DNA from: Parapedobacter indicus
GTDB lineage: Bacteria > Bacteroidota > Bacteroidia > Sphingobacteriales > Sphingobacteriaceae
Direction: 5' to 3'
Length of the DNA stretch: 64,000 nucleotides
NCBI RefSeq assembly: GCF_900113765.1
Contig: NZ_FOQO01000002.1
Location: forward strand, 248,001-312,000
A program made the position numbers and the translations under genes. Shown here piece after piece: positions 35,733 through 45,542 of this stretch. Under the pieces are notes generated by a model, which saw only the letters and a program-made list of their open reading frames with translations, did no database searches and was not told the DNA's origin. How positions within the stretch are numbered: position 1 is the first letter of the stretch; each line of letters begins with the position of its first letter.

Positions 35733-37235
35733 TCAATACCCTTTGTTTTGTATCAAATTTGTATTATTTCGCACTTCACCTGTTGGTATGGGAAATAACA
35801 ATTCGCGCTCTTTCAGCACCGGTCCATATGAAAATTTATGTCCTACGTAATCGTCAAATTGCTTGGTTCCCACGTTGAATGCTTTCCGCAACCGAACCAT
35901 ATCGAACCATGTTTTGTTTTCAAAACACAATTCATACCAACGCTCTTTCCAGATCGCTTCCCGCAGTTGCTCCTTTGATAAACCTTCCAGGTCTTCCAGT
36001 TCGGCGCGCGACCGGATGGCATTTACCGCCTCATAGGCAGCTGCGGTGGGTCCACTTACTTCGTTAGATGCCTCCGCATACGTCAACAACACGTTCGCAT
36101 AGCGTATTACGGGCCAGTTCAGGTCGCTGTTTGCCGAACTGGTCTGAGCCACTTCATCAAAATGCTTCCAGATGAAATTAGCCCCCAGCTCTACCACCTG
36201 GTTCCGATTAGACTCGTGGGTAAACGTAGTATAGAAAAACTGCTTTTCCTCCGCACGGAGGTCGCCCGGTTCATAGGAATTGACAAAATCTGCCGTGGCA
36301 TAGATACCTCCTGTTTCGTCGGAATATTGCGAAATATTCTTGTTATAAGGAATGATGGCGACCTGCCAGTTTCCCGGGATCAACTGGGTTGCAAACTGAA
36401 TCATGAAAATATTCTCCTCGATATTTTTCATATCAGGATCGTGCAGGTCATCGTAGCTATCAAACAGTTCAAATTCTTTCGAATCAATAACTTCTTTCGC
36501 TTTTTCGGCTGCGAGGCTGTAATGGGTTTCGCCTTTCTGCAAGGGATATCCGGCCATGGTTAGGTATACTTCCGCCAACAAGGATTTGACAGCTCCCAAA
36601 CTTACCCGGCCCGAAGCATCTGTCCAGGGTAGTCCCGAAGCCTCCGCCGTAGTAAGGTCTTGCACGATCAGCTCGTACACCGCTTCCGGATCGGCCTGCG
36701 ACGGACGCAGCTGTTCAGACGCGAGGTCCACAGGTTCCGTAACCAACGGGATGTGCCCAAACATCCGAATGAGATCAAAATAATACCACGCCCTTAAAAA
36801 ATGCGCCTCGCCCAATAACCGCGTCGCCTCGGCTTCATCCATCGTGATTTCTGGAATTTTCGCGATTGATAGGTTGGCATTGGCAATCCCCCGGTAATAG
36901 CTCTGCCAATAGGTTGCTCCATATCCGTTATCTGATGTGTTATTCAGATCTTTAATAAAATAGCTATTTGCCGCCTGCCCCAGGTCCGTTGCACCCAACC
37001 CGGTAGCAAACTCAGTCATCATCCAGGCTGCTCCGTTAAAGCCACTGCTTAGTGGATCGCGCATGTTCGCATAGATGGCGTTCACGGAACTCCGTGCATG
37101 CTCCGGCTTCGTGAAATATTGTTCAACCGTGAAATTAGTGGGATCCGCTTCATTCAAGAATTCGGAACAGCCTCCCAATGCCAATGACCCTGCTCCGAGC
37201 GCCACGGCTATATATCTTAATGCAATTGTCTTCAT
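35733..37235 (-). CDS. SusD/RagB-family nutrient-binding lipoprotein
   Basis: A 500-residue surface lipoprotein with lipobox LGGC. SusD hallmarks are ARSSVNAIYANMRDPLSSG, EAHFLRAWYYFDLIRMFGHIPLV, and the C-terminal REAIWKERWYELCFENKTWFDMVRL. It pairs with the SusC encoded 31 bp upstream. It starts the long minus-strand run that leads to the ebo cluster and sulfatases. Confidence 0.95.
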   Translation of the reverse strand: MKTIALRYIAVALGAGSLALGGCSEFLNEADPTNFTVEQYFTKPEHARSSVNAIYANMRDPLSSGFNGAAWMMTEFATGLGATDLGQAANSYFIKDLNNTSDNGYGATYWQSYYRGIANANLSIAKIPEITMDEAEATRLLGEAHFLRAWYYFDLIRMFGHIPLVTEPVDLASEQLRPSQADPEAVYELIVQDLTTAEASGLPWTDASGRVSLGAVKSLLAEVYLTMAGYPLQKGETHYSLAAEKAKEVIDSKEFELFDSYDDLHDPDMKNIEENIFMIQFATQLIPGNWQVAIIPYNKNISQYSDETGGIYATADFVNSYEPGDLRAEEKQFFYTTFTHESNRNQVVELGANFIWKHFDEVAQTSSANSDLNWPVIRYANVLLTYAEASNEVSGPTAAAYEAVNAIRSRAELEDLEGLSKEQLREAIWKERWYELCFENKTWFDMVRLRKAFNVGTKQFDDYVGHKFSYGPVLKERELLFPIPTGEVRNNTNLIQNKGY

Positions 37236-37266
37236 CGCTTCTTCGTTTTGATGTTACCCAAGCTGT

Positions 37267-40200
37267 TTACAAACCAATATTTAAACCGAGCATGAATACC
37301 CGAGGTCGTGGGTAATCATACAATCCATATCCCTGCCCAAAGGCGGAACTGGAGTTAGACACCTCCGGATCAAAACCACTGTATTTGGTAGCAACAAAGA
37401 AGTTCTGAACGGATCCATAGATCCGCAGTCGTTGCAGCTTCAAGCGGGAAGCAAATTCGGCGGGTACCACGTACCCGAGGAGCAGGTTTCTGCCCCGGAT
37501 GAAAGAGGCATCTCTCACCTTGTGGCTGTCGTCATACGTATCGTATCCGGCTGGGATGGGCCGTATCTGTGCAATGGGCGTATTTTGATTCTCTTCTGTC
37601 CAGGCATTCAACACTGTTTTATAGCTGTTAGCAATGCCCTGTCTGTCTTCAATGGAGTGGATACTTCGATCCAGCACATCGTTGCCATACATAAACTGCA
37701 GATCCACGGTCAACGACCATGCTTTGTAGCGGAACGTATTGAGGAAGGTTCCGAATCCATCCGGGACACCTTTTCCGATAATGGTGCGGTCGTTATCGTT
37801 GACAGCGCCATCGTTATTCAGGTCCAGAAACTTCACATCGCCCGGCAGCGCATTGTAGACTGCCGCTTCTTCGGCTTCCGCCGTAGACCATGTGCCCAAA
37901 TGCACCCGCCCGAAGAACGAACCCACCGGCTCGCCGACCCGAACGATGGTTGCGGCCCCCGGGAAAATATCACTGCCGCCCGAAAGTTCCAGCACTTTAT
38001 TTTGGTTGATGGAAATGTTGAAGGTGGTATTCCAGGAGAAGTTATCCGACTCAATATTGGTGGTATTTAGCCCGACTTCTATTCCCTTGTTTTCCATGCT
38101 ACCGATGTTCGTGAAAATGCTCGAATACCCACTGGTTTGTGGCAAGGGTGCATCCAACAGCATATCTGCGACCTTCCGGCGATAAAGATCCACCTCGAGA
38201 TTCACCCGGTTAGTGAAAAGGCCCAATTCCAAACCTACGTCTACCTGGTGGGTTTTTTCCCACCGCAAGCCCCGGTTGGGCATACGCCCCACACCCGTGC
38301 CGATTTCACGCGATCCGCCGAAAATAACCGAATAGTTATTCATGCCCGCTAACGCGCGGTAAGCCGGAATCTCGGAGTTGCCTGTCGCCCCGTAGCTCGC
38401 ACGGATCTTCAGGTTGGAAATAGCCGGTAGATCCTGCATGAAAGATTCATCACTGACACGCCACGCGACGGCAGCCGACGGGAAAAACGCATATTGGTTT
38501 TCCTCACCGAATTTAGACGACCCGTCCATCCGCCCGGTAAATGTCACTAAGTATTTACCTTGCAACGCATAGTTCAACCGGGTAAAATACGAATTGAGAC
38601 CGTATCCTTCCGCCACAGACCGCGGCGCCAACGCCGTTGCCCCGGCGCCCAGGTTGTTAAACTGGAAGTAACTATCCGTAAATCCCTCGGCACTGGCTTC
38701 GCTTTCAAAACGCCCCACGTGCTGCCAGGAAAGTCCCAGCATGGCATTCAACGAATGGACGTCACCAAAATCTTTCTTGTAAGTCAGGTAATTTTCAAAC
38801 TGCCAGGAATTGAATCGGTTGTTGATGACCGACGCGTTGCCATTGGTGGAAATGTATTGCATTCCCGCCGCGGCAAAATAATCCCGGCGCTGGTTGATGA
38901 CGTTCGTACCCAAGGTAGATCGAAGCTCCAGGTTTTCAGCCAATTGGATATTGGCATACATGTTTCCCAGCATGGTTTGCGTGCGCAGGAAAAACAACCG
39001 GTCTTCGGCCACGCGAAGCGGGTTGTCGCCCCCTTCCATACCCGGGTAGTCGCGATTACTGGCCCAGGAGCCATCCGGATACCGTGCCGGGATGATCGGC
39101 AGGGCTTCGAGTATCTGCCGCACCATGGTAATACCGCCCCCATCCAATTGATCGATCTGCTTCTCGTTCTGATCGTTGTACCCCAATGTCCCGCCTACCT
39201 TCAGCCAATCTTTGATCTCCGTATCAAACACAAACCGTCCGGCATACCGTTTCTGCCACGAACCGTATATGATTCCATTTTCATTACGGTAATTCAGGAA
39301 TGCGCCATAACTTCCTTTTTCATTTCCGTTGGTAAATCCCAGTTGATGATTTTGCGAAAAGGCTTCCTGGAATGCGACTTCCTGCCAGTTGGTGTTATAC
39401 AAGGGATTTCCCTGTCCATCAAACAGCAGTGGATTGGTCCGTTTGGTACGCGGATCGTCGTACTTGGTACCCGTTGCCCAGCCCACAGGATCGAATTTCT
39501 CTGCGTTTTCATAGGCGATTTCTTCCACTCGCAAAAACTCTTCTGAACTTAACACGGGCAGGAGCTTGGGAGCCACGCCGATACTGAAGTCTGAATCGTA
39601 GGTTACTCCACCACCACCCGACGTACCCCGCTTCGTGGTAACCAGGATAACCCCGTTGGCACCCCGTGCGCCGTATATAGCCGTAGAGGAAGCGTCTTTA
39701 AGTACTTCGATAGATTCAATGTCGTTCGCATTGATGTAATCGATGGGTGTACTGCCATTTTGAAGCCCCGCGGTGGTCAAAATAACGCCATCGATCACAT
39801 ACAGCGGATTGTTGGATACACTGATGGAACTGGCTCCACGTATCCGGACGTTGGTGCGTCCACCCGGTCGGCCGGAGTTTGACGATATGGCGACTCCGGT
39901 TACGCGGCCGGCCAAGCTCTGGTTGAGTGACGAGGCCGGTCGCTCCTGCAGCGCATCGGCCCGCACGGTTCCCACCGCACCGGTGAGATCGGATTTGCGC
40001 TGCGTACCATAACCAACCACAACCACTTCGTCCAGATCCGTTTGGCTTGACTGCAGGGTAATGTTCAAGGTAGCTCCACTAACGGGAACTTCCTGCGTTG
40101 TGTAGCCCAGCGCACTGACTACCAAAACCGCTCCATCCGTATCCTGCAGGGTGAGGGTATATACCCCTTGATTGTTGGTGCTCGTACTATTGTTGGTTCC

Positions 40201-40416
40201 GCGCTCGGTAATGGTAACCCCGCTGATGGGTTGCTGTGAAGCATCGGTTACTTTTCCAGTAATCGTTTGTTGAGGGTGGTCTGATTCGGCCCATCCGATT
40301 TGAACCAGGCCTGTTAACAGCAACATGAGCATGTAGGCCATACAGTCTTGCCAACGTAGCTGCCTCTTTGTGAAACAGCCGTTGTTACTGATTTGTTCTG
40401 CTTTGCATTTGGTCAT
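37267..40416 (-). CDS. SusC/RagA-family TonB-dependent transporter (no STN domain)
   Basis: A 1049-residue outer membrane transporter. The N-terminus has a signal anchor (about 20-45), a carboxypeptidase-like domain (TITGKVTDASQQPISGVTI), the TonB box region DLDEVVVVGYGTQRKSDLTG, a plug (IRGASSISVSNNPLYVIDG), and a barrel ending PRVFMLGLNIGL. No STN domain. It is the first gene of a 16-gene, 21.7-kb co-directional run, and the gap to the next upstream gene (MFS, 190 bp) holds a hairpin. Confidence 0.95.
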   Translation of the reverse strand: MTKCKAEQISNNGCFTKRQLRWQDCMAYMLMLLLTGLVQIGWAESDHPQQTITGKVTDASQQPISGVTITERGTNNSTSTNNQGVYTLTLQDTDGAVLVVSALGYTTQEVPVSGATLNITLQSSQTDLDEVVVVGYGTQRKSDLTGAVGTVRADALQERPASSLNQSLAGRVTGVAISSNSGRPGGRTNVRIRGASSISVSNNPLYVIDGVILTTAGLQNGSTPIDYINANDIESIEVLKDASSTAIYGARGANGVILVTTKRGTSGGGGVTYDSDFSIGVAPKLLPVLSSEEFLRVEEIAYENAEKFDPVGWATGTKYDDPRTKRTNPLLFDGQGNPLYNTNWQEVAFQEAFSQNHQLGFTNGNEKGSYGAFLNYRNENGIIYGSWQKRYAGRFVFDTEIKDWLKVGGTLGYNDQNEKQIDQLDGGGITMVRQILEALPIIPARYPDGSWASNRDYPGMEGGDNPLRVAEDRLFFLRTQTMLGNMYANIQLAENLELRSTLGTNVINQRRDYFAAAGMQYISTNGNASVINNRFNSWQFENYLTYKKDFGDVHSLNAMLGLSWQHVGRFESEASAEGFTDSYFQFNNLGAGATALAPRSVAEGYGLNSYFTRLNYALQGKYLVTFTGRMDGSSKFGEENQYAFFPSAAVAWRVSDESFMQDLPAISNLKIRASYGATGNSEIPAYRALAGMNNYSVIFGGSREIGTGVGRMPNRGLRWEKTHQVDVGLELGLFTNRVNLEVDLYRRKVADMLLDAPLPQTSGYSSIFTNIGSMENKGIEVGLNTTNIESDNFSWNTTFNISINQNKVLELSGGSDIFPGAATIVRVGEPVGSFFGRVHLGTWSTAEAEEAAVYNALPGDVKFLDLNNDGAVNDNDRTIIGKGVPDGFGTFLNTFRYKAWSLTVDLQFMYGNDVLDRSIHSIEDRQGIANSYKTVLNAWTEENQNTPIAQIRPIPAGYDTYDDSHKVRDASFIRGRNLLLGYVVPAEFASRLKLQRLRIYGSVQNFFVATKYSGFDPEVSNSSSAFGQGYGLYDYPRPRVFMLGLNIGL

Positions 40417-40529
40417 AATTAGTTGGTTTTAAATGAACACCTCGATCAATTGTTATCTTGAGAACTTCGATGAGAAGACTAAAACTTTCAATCACCTATT
40501 GGCCAAATTTTGCACATACCCACCCCTAT

Positions 40530-40554
40530 CCGGCATCGGGTTGTCCGATGCCGG
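40530..40554 (-). terminator. Perfect 10-bp hairpin between MFS gene and susC
   Basis: CCGGCATCGG and CCGATGCCGG are exact reverse complements separated by GTTGT. The hairpin lies 53 bp after the MFS stop and 114 bp before the susC ATG on the minus strand. No T-run follows, so it is a weak intrinsic terminator at best. It could also be an attenuator in the susC leader. Confidence 0.4.
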
Positions 40555-40606
40555 CTGATATACTGACGCTATCGCGGATTATCAACTAATACGATACGTG
40601 CCGCCG

Positions 40607-41866
40607 CTAATGCGATGCTTGCGGAGCGGCGGCCTGAACGGCTTTATCTTTCAGCGACTTTTGCCAAAAGAAGAAAATAATAAATAAGACGATTAAAATA
40701 GCGGGAAACGAAACCATTTTACTCAACGCATCCTGGCCGGTAGCGAGCTCCAGTGTAGAGCCGGTCAATCCGGCAGCTGCGTTCGTTTCACGGGCTCCGT
40801 CTATCCACCCTCCAATAATAGGCTGGAAAATAGCCGTTGAAAACATCCCGATTCCTCCGATTACGGACATCCCCAATGCGCCACTCAGCGGAACCCGTTG
40901 CGCAACCGATCCGACCATCACTGGCCAAAAGAAGCAGACCCCTATCGCAAACACCACCGCAGCCAAATAGGCGATCGGTCCCGTTACTACGCTAAACAGG
41001 TAAATACCAATGGTCGCAAAAATAGCGCCTCCCAACAGCACACCTGTTTGTCCCAACGCACGCACTACCGGACCTGCAAAAAATCTACCTACTGCCATCA
41101 GCCCCGTGGTTAACGCTAAGATCAACATACTGTCAGCCCCACTGTGGCTCATGATGATGGATACCCATTGCTGAGGACCAAATTCGCTGATTGCGGTAAG
41201 CGCCATGCAGAAAAACAAAAAGAGGAAGGTAGGCGAGAACATTGCTTTAAAATTCTGAGCCAGGGAAGTCGCGCCCTCCACTTTAGCTTTGGGAAACGTT
41301 TTTCCATAAAATAGCACCACATAAATGAGCGTAGGAATCATCAACACCCACATCTGGGTTTGCCATTGCTGCAAAAATCCGCCCGCTTCAGTCATGAATT
41401 TTGAAATCAGTGCGCCGAGCAGGATACCCCCTGGAAACCACATGTGAAACCTACTCAACATCTTATTCATTTTAATATGATTGTCCGAATACATATCGGC
41501 AATCATCGGATTACAGGCAGCCTCCGTACAGCCGTTGCCAAATCCAATGAACAGCGTGGAGATCAACAAACCTGTATACCCGCCCGAATAAATGGTCAGC
41601 AAGATTCCCAATGTATGCGCGACAAAAGCCACCCGCATAATGTTTCTGGCTCCGAATGAATGGTAAACCAATCCACCAATGATCATGGAAATCGGAAATC
41701 CCAAGAACCACATGGAATTAATAAACCCAAGCTGCTCAGCCGACAGGTTGAATTGTTCGCCTAATTGAGGGAGAATACCCGCTCGGATAGCAAAGGTGAA
41801 TGCCGTCGTAATGAGCGCAAAACAAGATCCATTGAATAAGGCACTTTTGTTAACGTTTTCGTTCAT
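40607..41866 (-). CDS. MFS transporter (sugar/nucleoside-type)
   Basis: A 419-residue inner-membrane transporter with about 12 hydrophobic segments. The first cytoplasmic loop has the pattern GLVYHSFGARNIMRV, in the usual MFS motif position; polar groups lie in TEAACNPMIADMYSD and RFHMWFPGGILLG. No soluble domain is present. It could import a sugar released from the glycosides handled by the neighbouring modules. It lies between the susCD/ebo operon and the cytochrome module and is divergent from the SGNH-haem gene. The substrate is not known. Confidence 0.88.
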   Translation of the reverse strand: MNENVNKSALFNGSCFALITTAFTFAIRAGILPQLGEQFNLSAEQLGFINSMWFLGFPISMIIGGLVYHSFGARNIMRVAFVAHTLGILLTIYSGGYTGLLISTLFIGFGNGCTEAACNPMIADMYSDNHIKMNKMLSRFHMWFPGGILLGALISKFMTEAGGFLQQWQTQMWVLMIPTLIYVVLFYGKTFPKAKVEGATSLAQNFKAMFSPTFLFLFFCMALTAISEFGPQQWVSIIMSHSGADSMLILALTTGLMAVGRFFAGPVVRALGQTGVLLGGAIFATIGIYLFSVVTGPIAYLAAVVFAIGVCFFWPVMVGSVAQRVPLSGALGMSVIGGIGMFSTAIFQPIIGGWIDGARETNAAAGLTGSTLELATGQDALSKMVSFPAILIVLFIIFFFWQKSLKDKAVQAAAPQASH

Positions 41867-42285
41867 TTTTTTGTGAGTTTTTTAATTGGTTACTATTATT
41901 TTTTCTTTACACGTTTTAACCGGCCAACAAATACAACCGGATACTGACACAAAATCTGCACGAAAGATACCTATTTAATCGGTAAAAACCACAGCAGTTT
42001 GATCAGCTTTCACAGTTCAAAGAAAATATATCGCCTCTCGTAAGTCTATAACTGCCAAGCAGGGGCATCTTTAATCCAAAGGTAATCTTCCGATCTTATA
42101 CTTCTGTCCTGAGCTTTCCTGCTTACCGACTATCATTCCGTTAAAAATCCAATTAAAGGATAGACCATGACAGTTACTAACAAAAAAAAATATACATTCG
42201 TATTGTCGGTAAGTTAAGAACGCTACTGATGTCATTATAAACTAAAAAATCGGTCGCAGACCTTTATTTTTTCTAATAAACAATT
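41867..42285. other. 419-bp divergent intergenic region
   Basis: AT-rich DNA between the divergent MFS and SGNH-haem genes, with an A9 tract at 42181-42190. Promoters for both genes should be here, but no clear TAnnTTTG box with a correctly spaced -33 element was found, and no small gene or RNA structure is convincing. Confidence 0.4.
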
Positions 42286-45200
42286 ATGGATAGCTCCTCT
42301 TACATTAAATTGAGAAGTAATGTTACAAAACTATGGGCCGCCATTGGATTCCTTATCCTCTCGGCGTGCTTATTTCAATGCACCAACCGCAACGAAAACG
42401 CGCTGAAAATCAAGAAAGACGCACACATCATCTTGATCGGCAACAACCTTGGGTCCAGGATGATGGACTACGGCTATTTCGAAACGGAAATGCAGCTCCG
42501 GTATCCGGATAGCACGCTGTATATACGCAATATGAGTGACGGGGGTAACACCCCCGGATTCCGGCCCCATTCAGGCCACCCCTCGCCCTGGGCGTTTCCG
42601 GGTGCCGAAAAATTCCAAACTGAACTTGCGAACGACCCCAATACGCAGGGCCATTTTGAGATGCCTGACGAATGGCTCACTCGACATAAAGCAGACATTA
42701 TCGTTGCGTTTTTTGGTTCGGTCGCATCTTTCGACGGTGAAGCGGGCGTACAACGTTACAAAGACGAGCTCGACGCTTTCGTCAAATATACGTTACAACA
42801 GCGCTACAACGGAGTGTCAGCACCTCAACTGGCGCTCGTATCGCCCATCGCCTTCGAAGACCTTTCGGCGAAATATGACCTACCCGACGGCAAAACCGAA
42901 AACGAACACCTGTCGTTATACACGCAAGCGATGAAAGAGGTGGCAGACAGCAACCAGGTGCTTTTCGTGGATATGTACACACCATTTAAGAAGCTTTTCG
43001 ATAAAGGCGATCAGCAATGGACAATTGACGGCCTGCAGCTCAATGACGAAGGATACAAAAAATTTTCCTTGCTCTTAGCTGACGCCGTCTTCGGCAACGA
43101 AAAGGTGAAAGATGACGCCCTTCGCAAATCTGTCCATGCAGCGGTTATGGAAAAAAATTGGATGTGGCATAAAGATTTTAAGATGCCCAACGGTGTCCAG
43201 GCTTATGGCCGTCGCTACGACCCGTTCGGGCCGGATAACTATCCGGCGGAAATTGCTAAAATCCGGGAAATGACGGCCATCCGTGATGAAGCTATCTGGA
43301 AGGCGGTTAAAGGGGAACGGTTCAATCTGGACAGCGCCGATGCGCTGACAACCAAACTCCCTGAAGTGAAAACAAACTATGTACCGAGTGGTAAGAACGG
43401 TGTTCCAAGATACCTATATGGCGAGGAAGCCCTCAGCAAATTCCGGATGGCACCGGGCTACAAAATAGAACTTTTTGCGTCCGAGGAAGAGTTCCCCGAG
43501 CTCGAAAAACCCATGCAGATGTCCTTTGATAATCAAGGGCGGCTTTGGGTAGCTATCATGCCAACCTACCCACATTGGAAGCCGGGGGATCCCAAACCCA
43601 ATGACAAAATCCTCATTTTTGAAGACACGGACAACGACGGTAAGGCCGATAAACAAACGGTTTTTGCTGATAGCCTGCACCTGCCGGTCGGATTTGAAAT
43701 CGCTCCGGAAGGCGTTTATGTTTCACAGGGCACCAATTTCGTATTACTTACCGACACGGATGGCGACGGTAAAGCTGACAAGAAAGAAGTACTGTTGAGT
43801 GGTTTCGACGATCACGATACGCATCATGCGCACCATGCGTATACCACCGACCCATCGGGCGCCATCTATATGGGAACGGGTGTGTTCCTCATCAGTGACA
43901 TCGAAACACCGTATGGCACCGTCCGCACTACCAATGGCGGCTTTTTCCGGTATGATCCCAACCGGCGCAAACTGGAATTTGCCCAGCTCTCCATTCCAAA
44001 CCCATGGGGTATCACATTTGATGATTGGGGACAGAATTTCTATGCGGAGACATCGGGGCCGGCCGTAAGCTGGATGATGCCCGGCACCGTCAAGCCGATC
44101 TATGGTATATTTACCCCCAAATCAAGAAACCTTGTCGAAGCGGCCCACCAGGTGCGCCCGACTTCGGGACTGGAATTCATTTCAAGCCGCCACTTTCCCG
44201 ATGACGTCCAGGGCGACTACCTCATCAACAACACCATCGGCTTTTTGGGCACAAAAGAACATACGCTGGAAGACGACGGAACAGGGTATAAAAGCCACCA
44301 CAGACAGGACCTCCTGCGATCGGAAGATCCCAATTTCCGGCCGGTAGACCTCGAGTTTGCACCCGATGGTTCGCTGTATGTCATCGACTGGCATAACGTA
44401 TTGATCGGGCACATGCAACATAACCAGCGCGATCCCCTGCGGGATCATACCCATGGACGGATCTACCGCGTTACCTATCCATCCAGGCCGTTGGTAAAAC
44501 CCGCATACATCGCCGACGCTCCCATCGACACCTTGCTCGACAACCTGAAGCTGCCCGAGTACCGGTCTCGCTACCGTACTCGCCGTGAGCTCCGTGGGCG
44601 TGACTCATCCGAAGTATTAGCGCATCTTAAAACGTGGGTGAAGAACCTCGATAAAAACGACCCCCGCTACGAACATCATCTATTGGAAGGGCTATGGGTA
44701 AGCTGGGGACTGAATCGCGTGGACCAGCAACTGCTCCGCCAGCTGCTGCACGCAAACGATTTCCGGGTTCGCGCCGCGGCTGTTCGCGTGGTGCGTTACA
44801 CCGGTCATCAGGTAGCCGATCAGGCACAATTGTTGAAGGAAGCTGCTGGTGATGAACACGGGCGTGTCCGTTTGGAAGCGCTGGTAGCCGCTTCCTGGCT
44901 GGACAAAGAGCCGGGGCTCGCTATCCTGGAAGAGGCCGCGAAAAAACCACTTGATGATTGGATGGCAGATGCCTACGGAGCCGCATTTGCCCGTTTGAAT
45001 GGGGATGTCATCCAAAAGAAGAAAGCGGAACGAACCGCGAAAACAGATCTAAAAGGAAAAGACCTGGAATTGTTTAAAAAAGGACAATTGCTTTATGCAC
45101 AGGATGGATTCTGCGAGACTTGTCACCAGGCAGATGGAAAGGGGCTTCCCAGTTCCGGCTTCCCACCCCTGGCCGGCAGCCCCTGGCTGGACAGCGATGA

Positions 45201-45471
45201 CCGCTTAATCAAACTCACCTTGAAAGGCATGCAAGGCCCCATGGAACTCCTCGGTCACAAATACCCCGGGCAGGTGCCTATGACGCCGTTTGGAGGCCTG
45301 CTGAACGACGAGGAAGTAGCGGCCGTGCTTACGTATGTAAAAAATTCATTTGGCAATACAGGAACACCTGTAAATCCGGAAAAAGTAAAAGCTATCCGAG
45401 CTGCCATTGCCGACAAAAAAGGCTTCTACCACCCGGAAGAATTGCTCAAAGAGCATCCATTATCGAACTGA
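42286..45471 (+). CDS. SGNH-like/PVC-type haem-binding CxxCH lipoprotein
   Basis: A 1061-residue periplasmic lipoprotein (lipobox LSAC, Cys about residue 28). Residues about 40-285 form an SGNH-hydrolase-like domain, but the catalytic blocks are degenerate: GNNLGSRMM replaces the GDS block, FFGSVASFD replaces the block III Asn, and TIDGLQLNDEGY has Gln where the catalytic His is expected. A beta-propeller dehydrogenase-like region follows (about 390-770), with Asp-rich DTDNDGKADKQ and DTDGDGKADKK calcium-type loops, then HEAT-like helices. A c-type cytochrome domain at about 930-1030 has CETCH and the PMTPFGGLL distal Met region. It probably oxidises a sugar in the periplasm, passing electrons to the haem. 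Confidence 0.87.
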   Translation: MDSSSYIKLRSNVTKLWAAIGFLILSACLFQCTNRNENALKIKKDAHIILIGNNLGSRMMDYGYFETEMQLRYPDSTLYIRNMSDGGNTPGFRPHSGHPSPWAFPGAEKFQTELANDPNTQGHFEMPDEWLTRHKADIIVAFFGSVASFDGEAGVQRYKDELDAFVKYTLQQRYNGVSAPQLALVSPIAFEDLSAKYDLPDGKTENEHLSLYTQAMKEVADSNQVLFVDMYTPFKKLFDKGDQQWTIDGLQLNDEGYKKFSLLLADAVFGNEKVKDDALRKSVHAAVMEKNWMWHKDFKMPNGVQAYGRRYDPFGPDNYPAEIAKIREMTAIRDEAIWKAVKGERFNLDSADALTTKLPEVKTNYVPSGKNGVPRYLYGEEALSKFRMAPGYKIELFASEEEFPELEKPMQMSFDNQGRLWVAIMPTYPHWKPGDPKPNDKILIFEDTDNDGKADKQTVFADSLHLPVGFEIAPEGVYVSQGTNFVLLTDTDGDGKADKKEVLLSGFDDHDTHHAHHAYTTDPSGAIYMGTGVFLISDIETPYGTVRTTNGGFFRYDPNRRKLEFAQLSIPNPWGITFDDWGQNFYAETSGPAVSWMMPGTVKPIYGIFTPKSRNLVEAAHQVRPTSGLEFISSRHFPDDVQGDYLINNTIGFLGTKEHTLEDDGTGYKSHHRQDLLRSEDPNFRPVDLEFAPDGSLYVIDWHNVLIGHMQHNQRDPLRDHTHGRIYRVTYPSRPLVKPAYIADAPIDTLLDNLKLPEYRSRYRTRRELRGRDSSEVLAHLKTWVKNLDKNDPRYEHHLLEGLWVSWGLNRVDQQLLRQLLHANDFRVRAAAVRVVRYTGHQVADQAQLLKEAAGDEHGRVRLEALVAASWLDKEPGLAILEEAAKKPLDDWMADAYGAAFARLNGDVIQKKKAERTAKTDLKGKDLELFKKGQLLYAQDGFCETCHQADGKGLPSSGFPPLAGSPWLDSDDRLIKLTLKGMQGPMELLGHKYPGQVPMTPFGGLLNDEEVAAVLTYVKNSFGNTGTPVNPEKVKAIRAAIADKKGFYHPEELLKEHPLSN

Positions 45472-45492
45472 TTGAAAGAAAAATAAGGCAAT

Positions 45493-45535
45493 AAAAAAAG
45501 CCGGGGCAACGTAATCGTCACCCCGGCTTTTTTTT
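45493..45535. terminator. Bidirectional intrinsic terminator
   Basis: A perfect 14-bp stem (45493-45506 with 45521-45534, GCCGGGG/CCCCGGC core flanked by A7 and T8 runs) with a 14-nt loop. It lies between the stop codons of the convergent SGNH-haem and epimerase genes and serves both strands. Confidence 0.9.
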
Positions 45536-45542
45536 AGCGATA

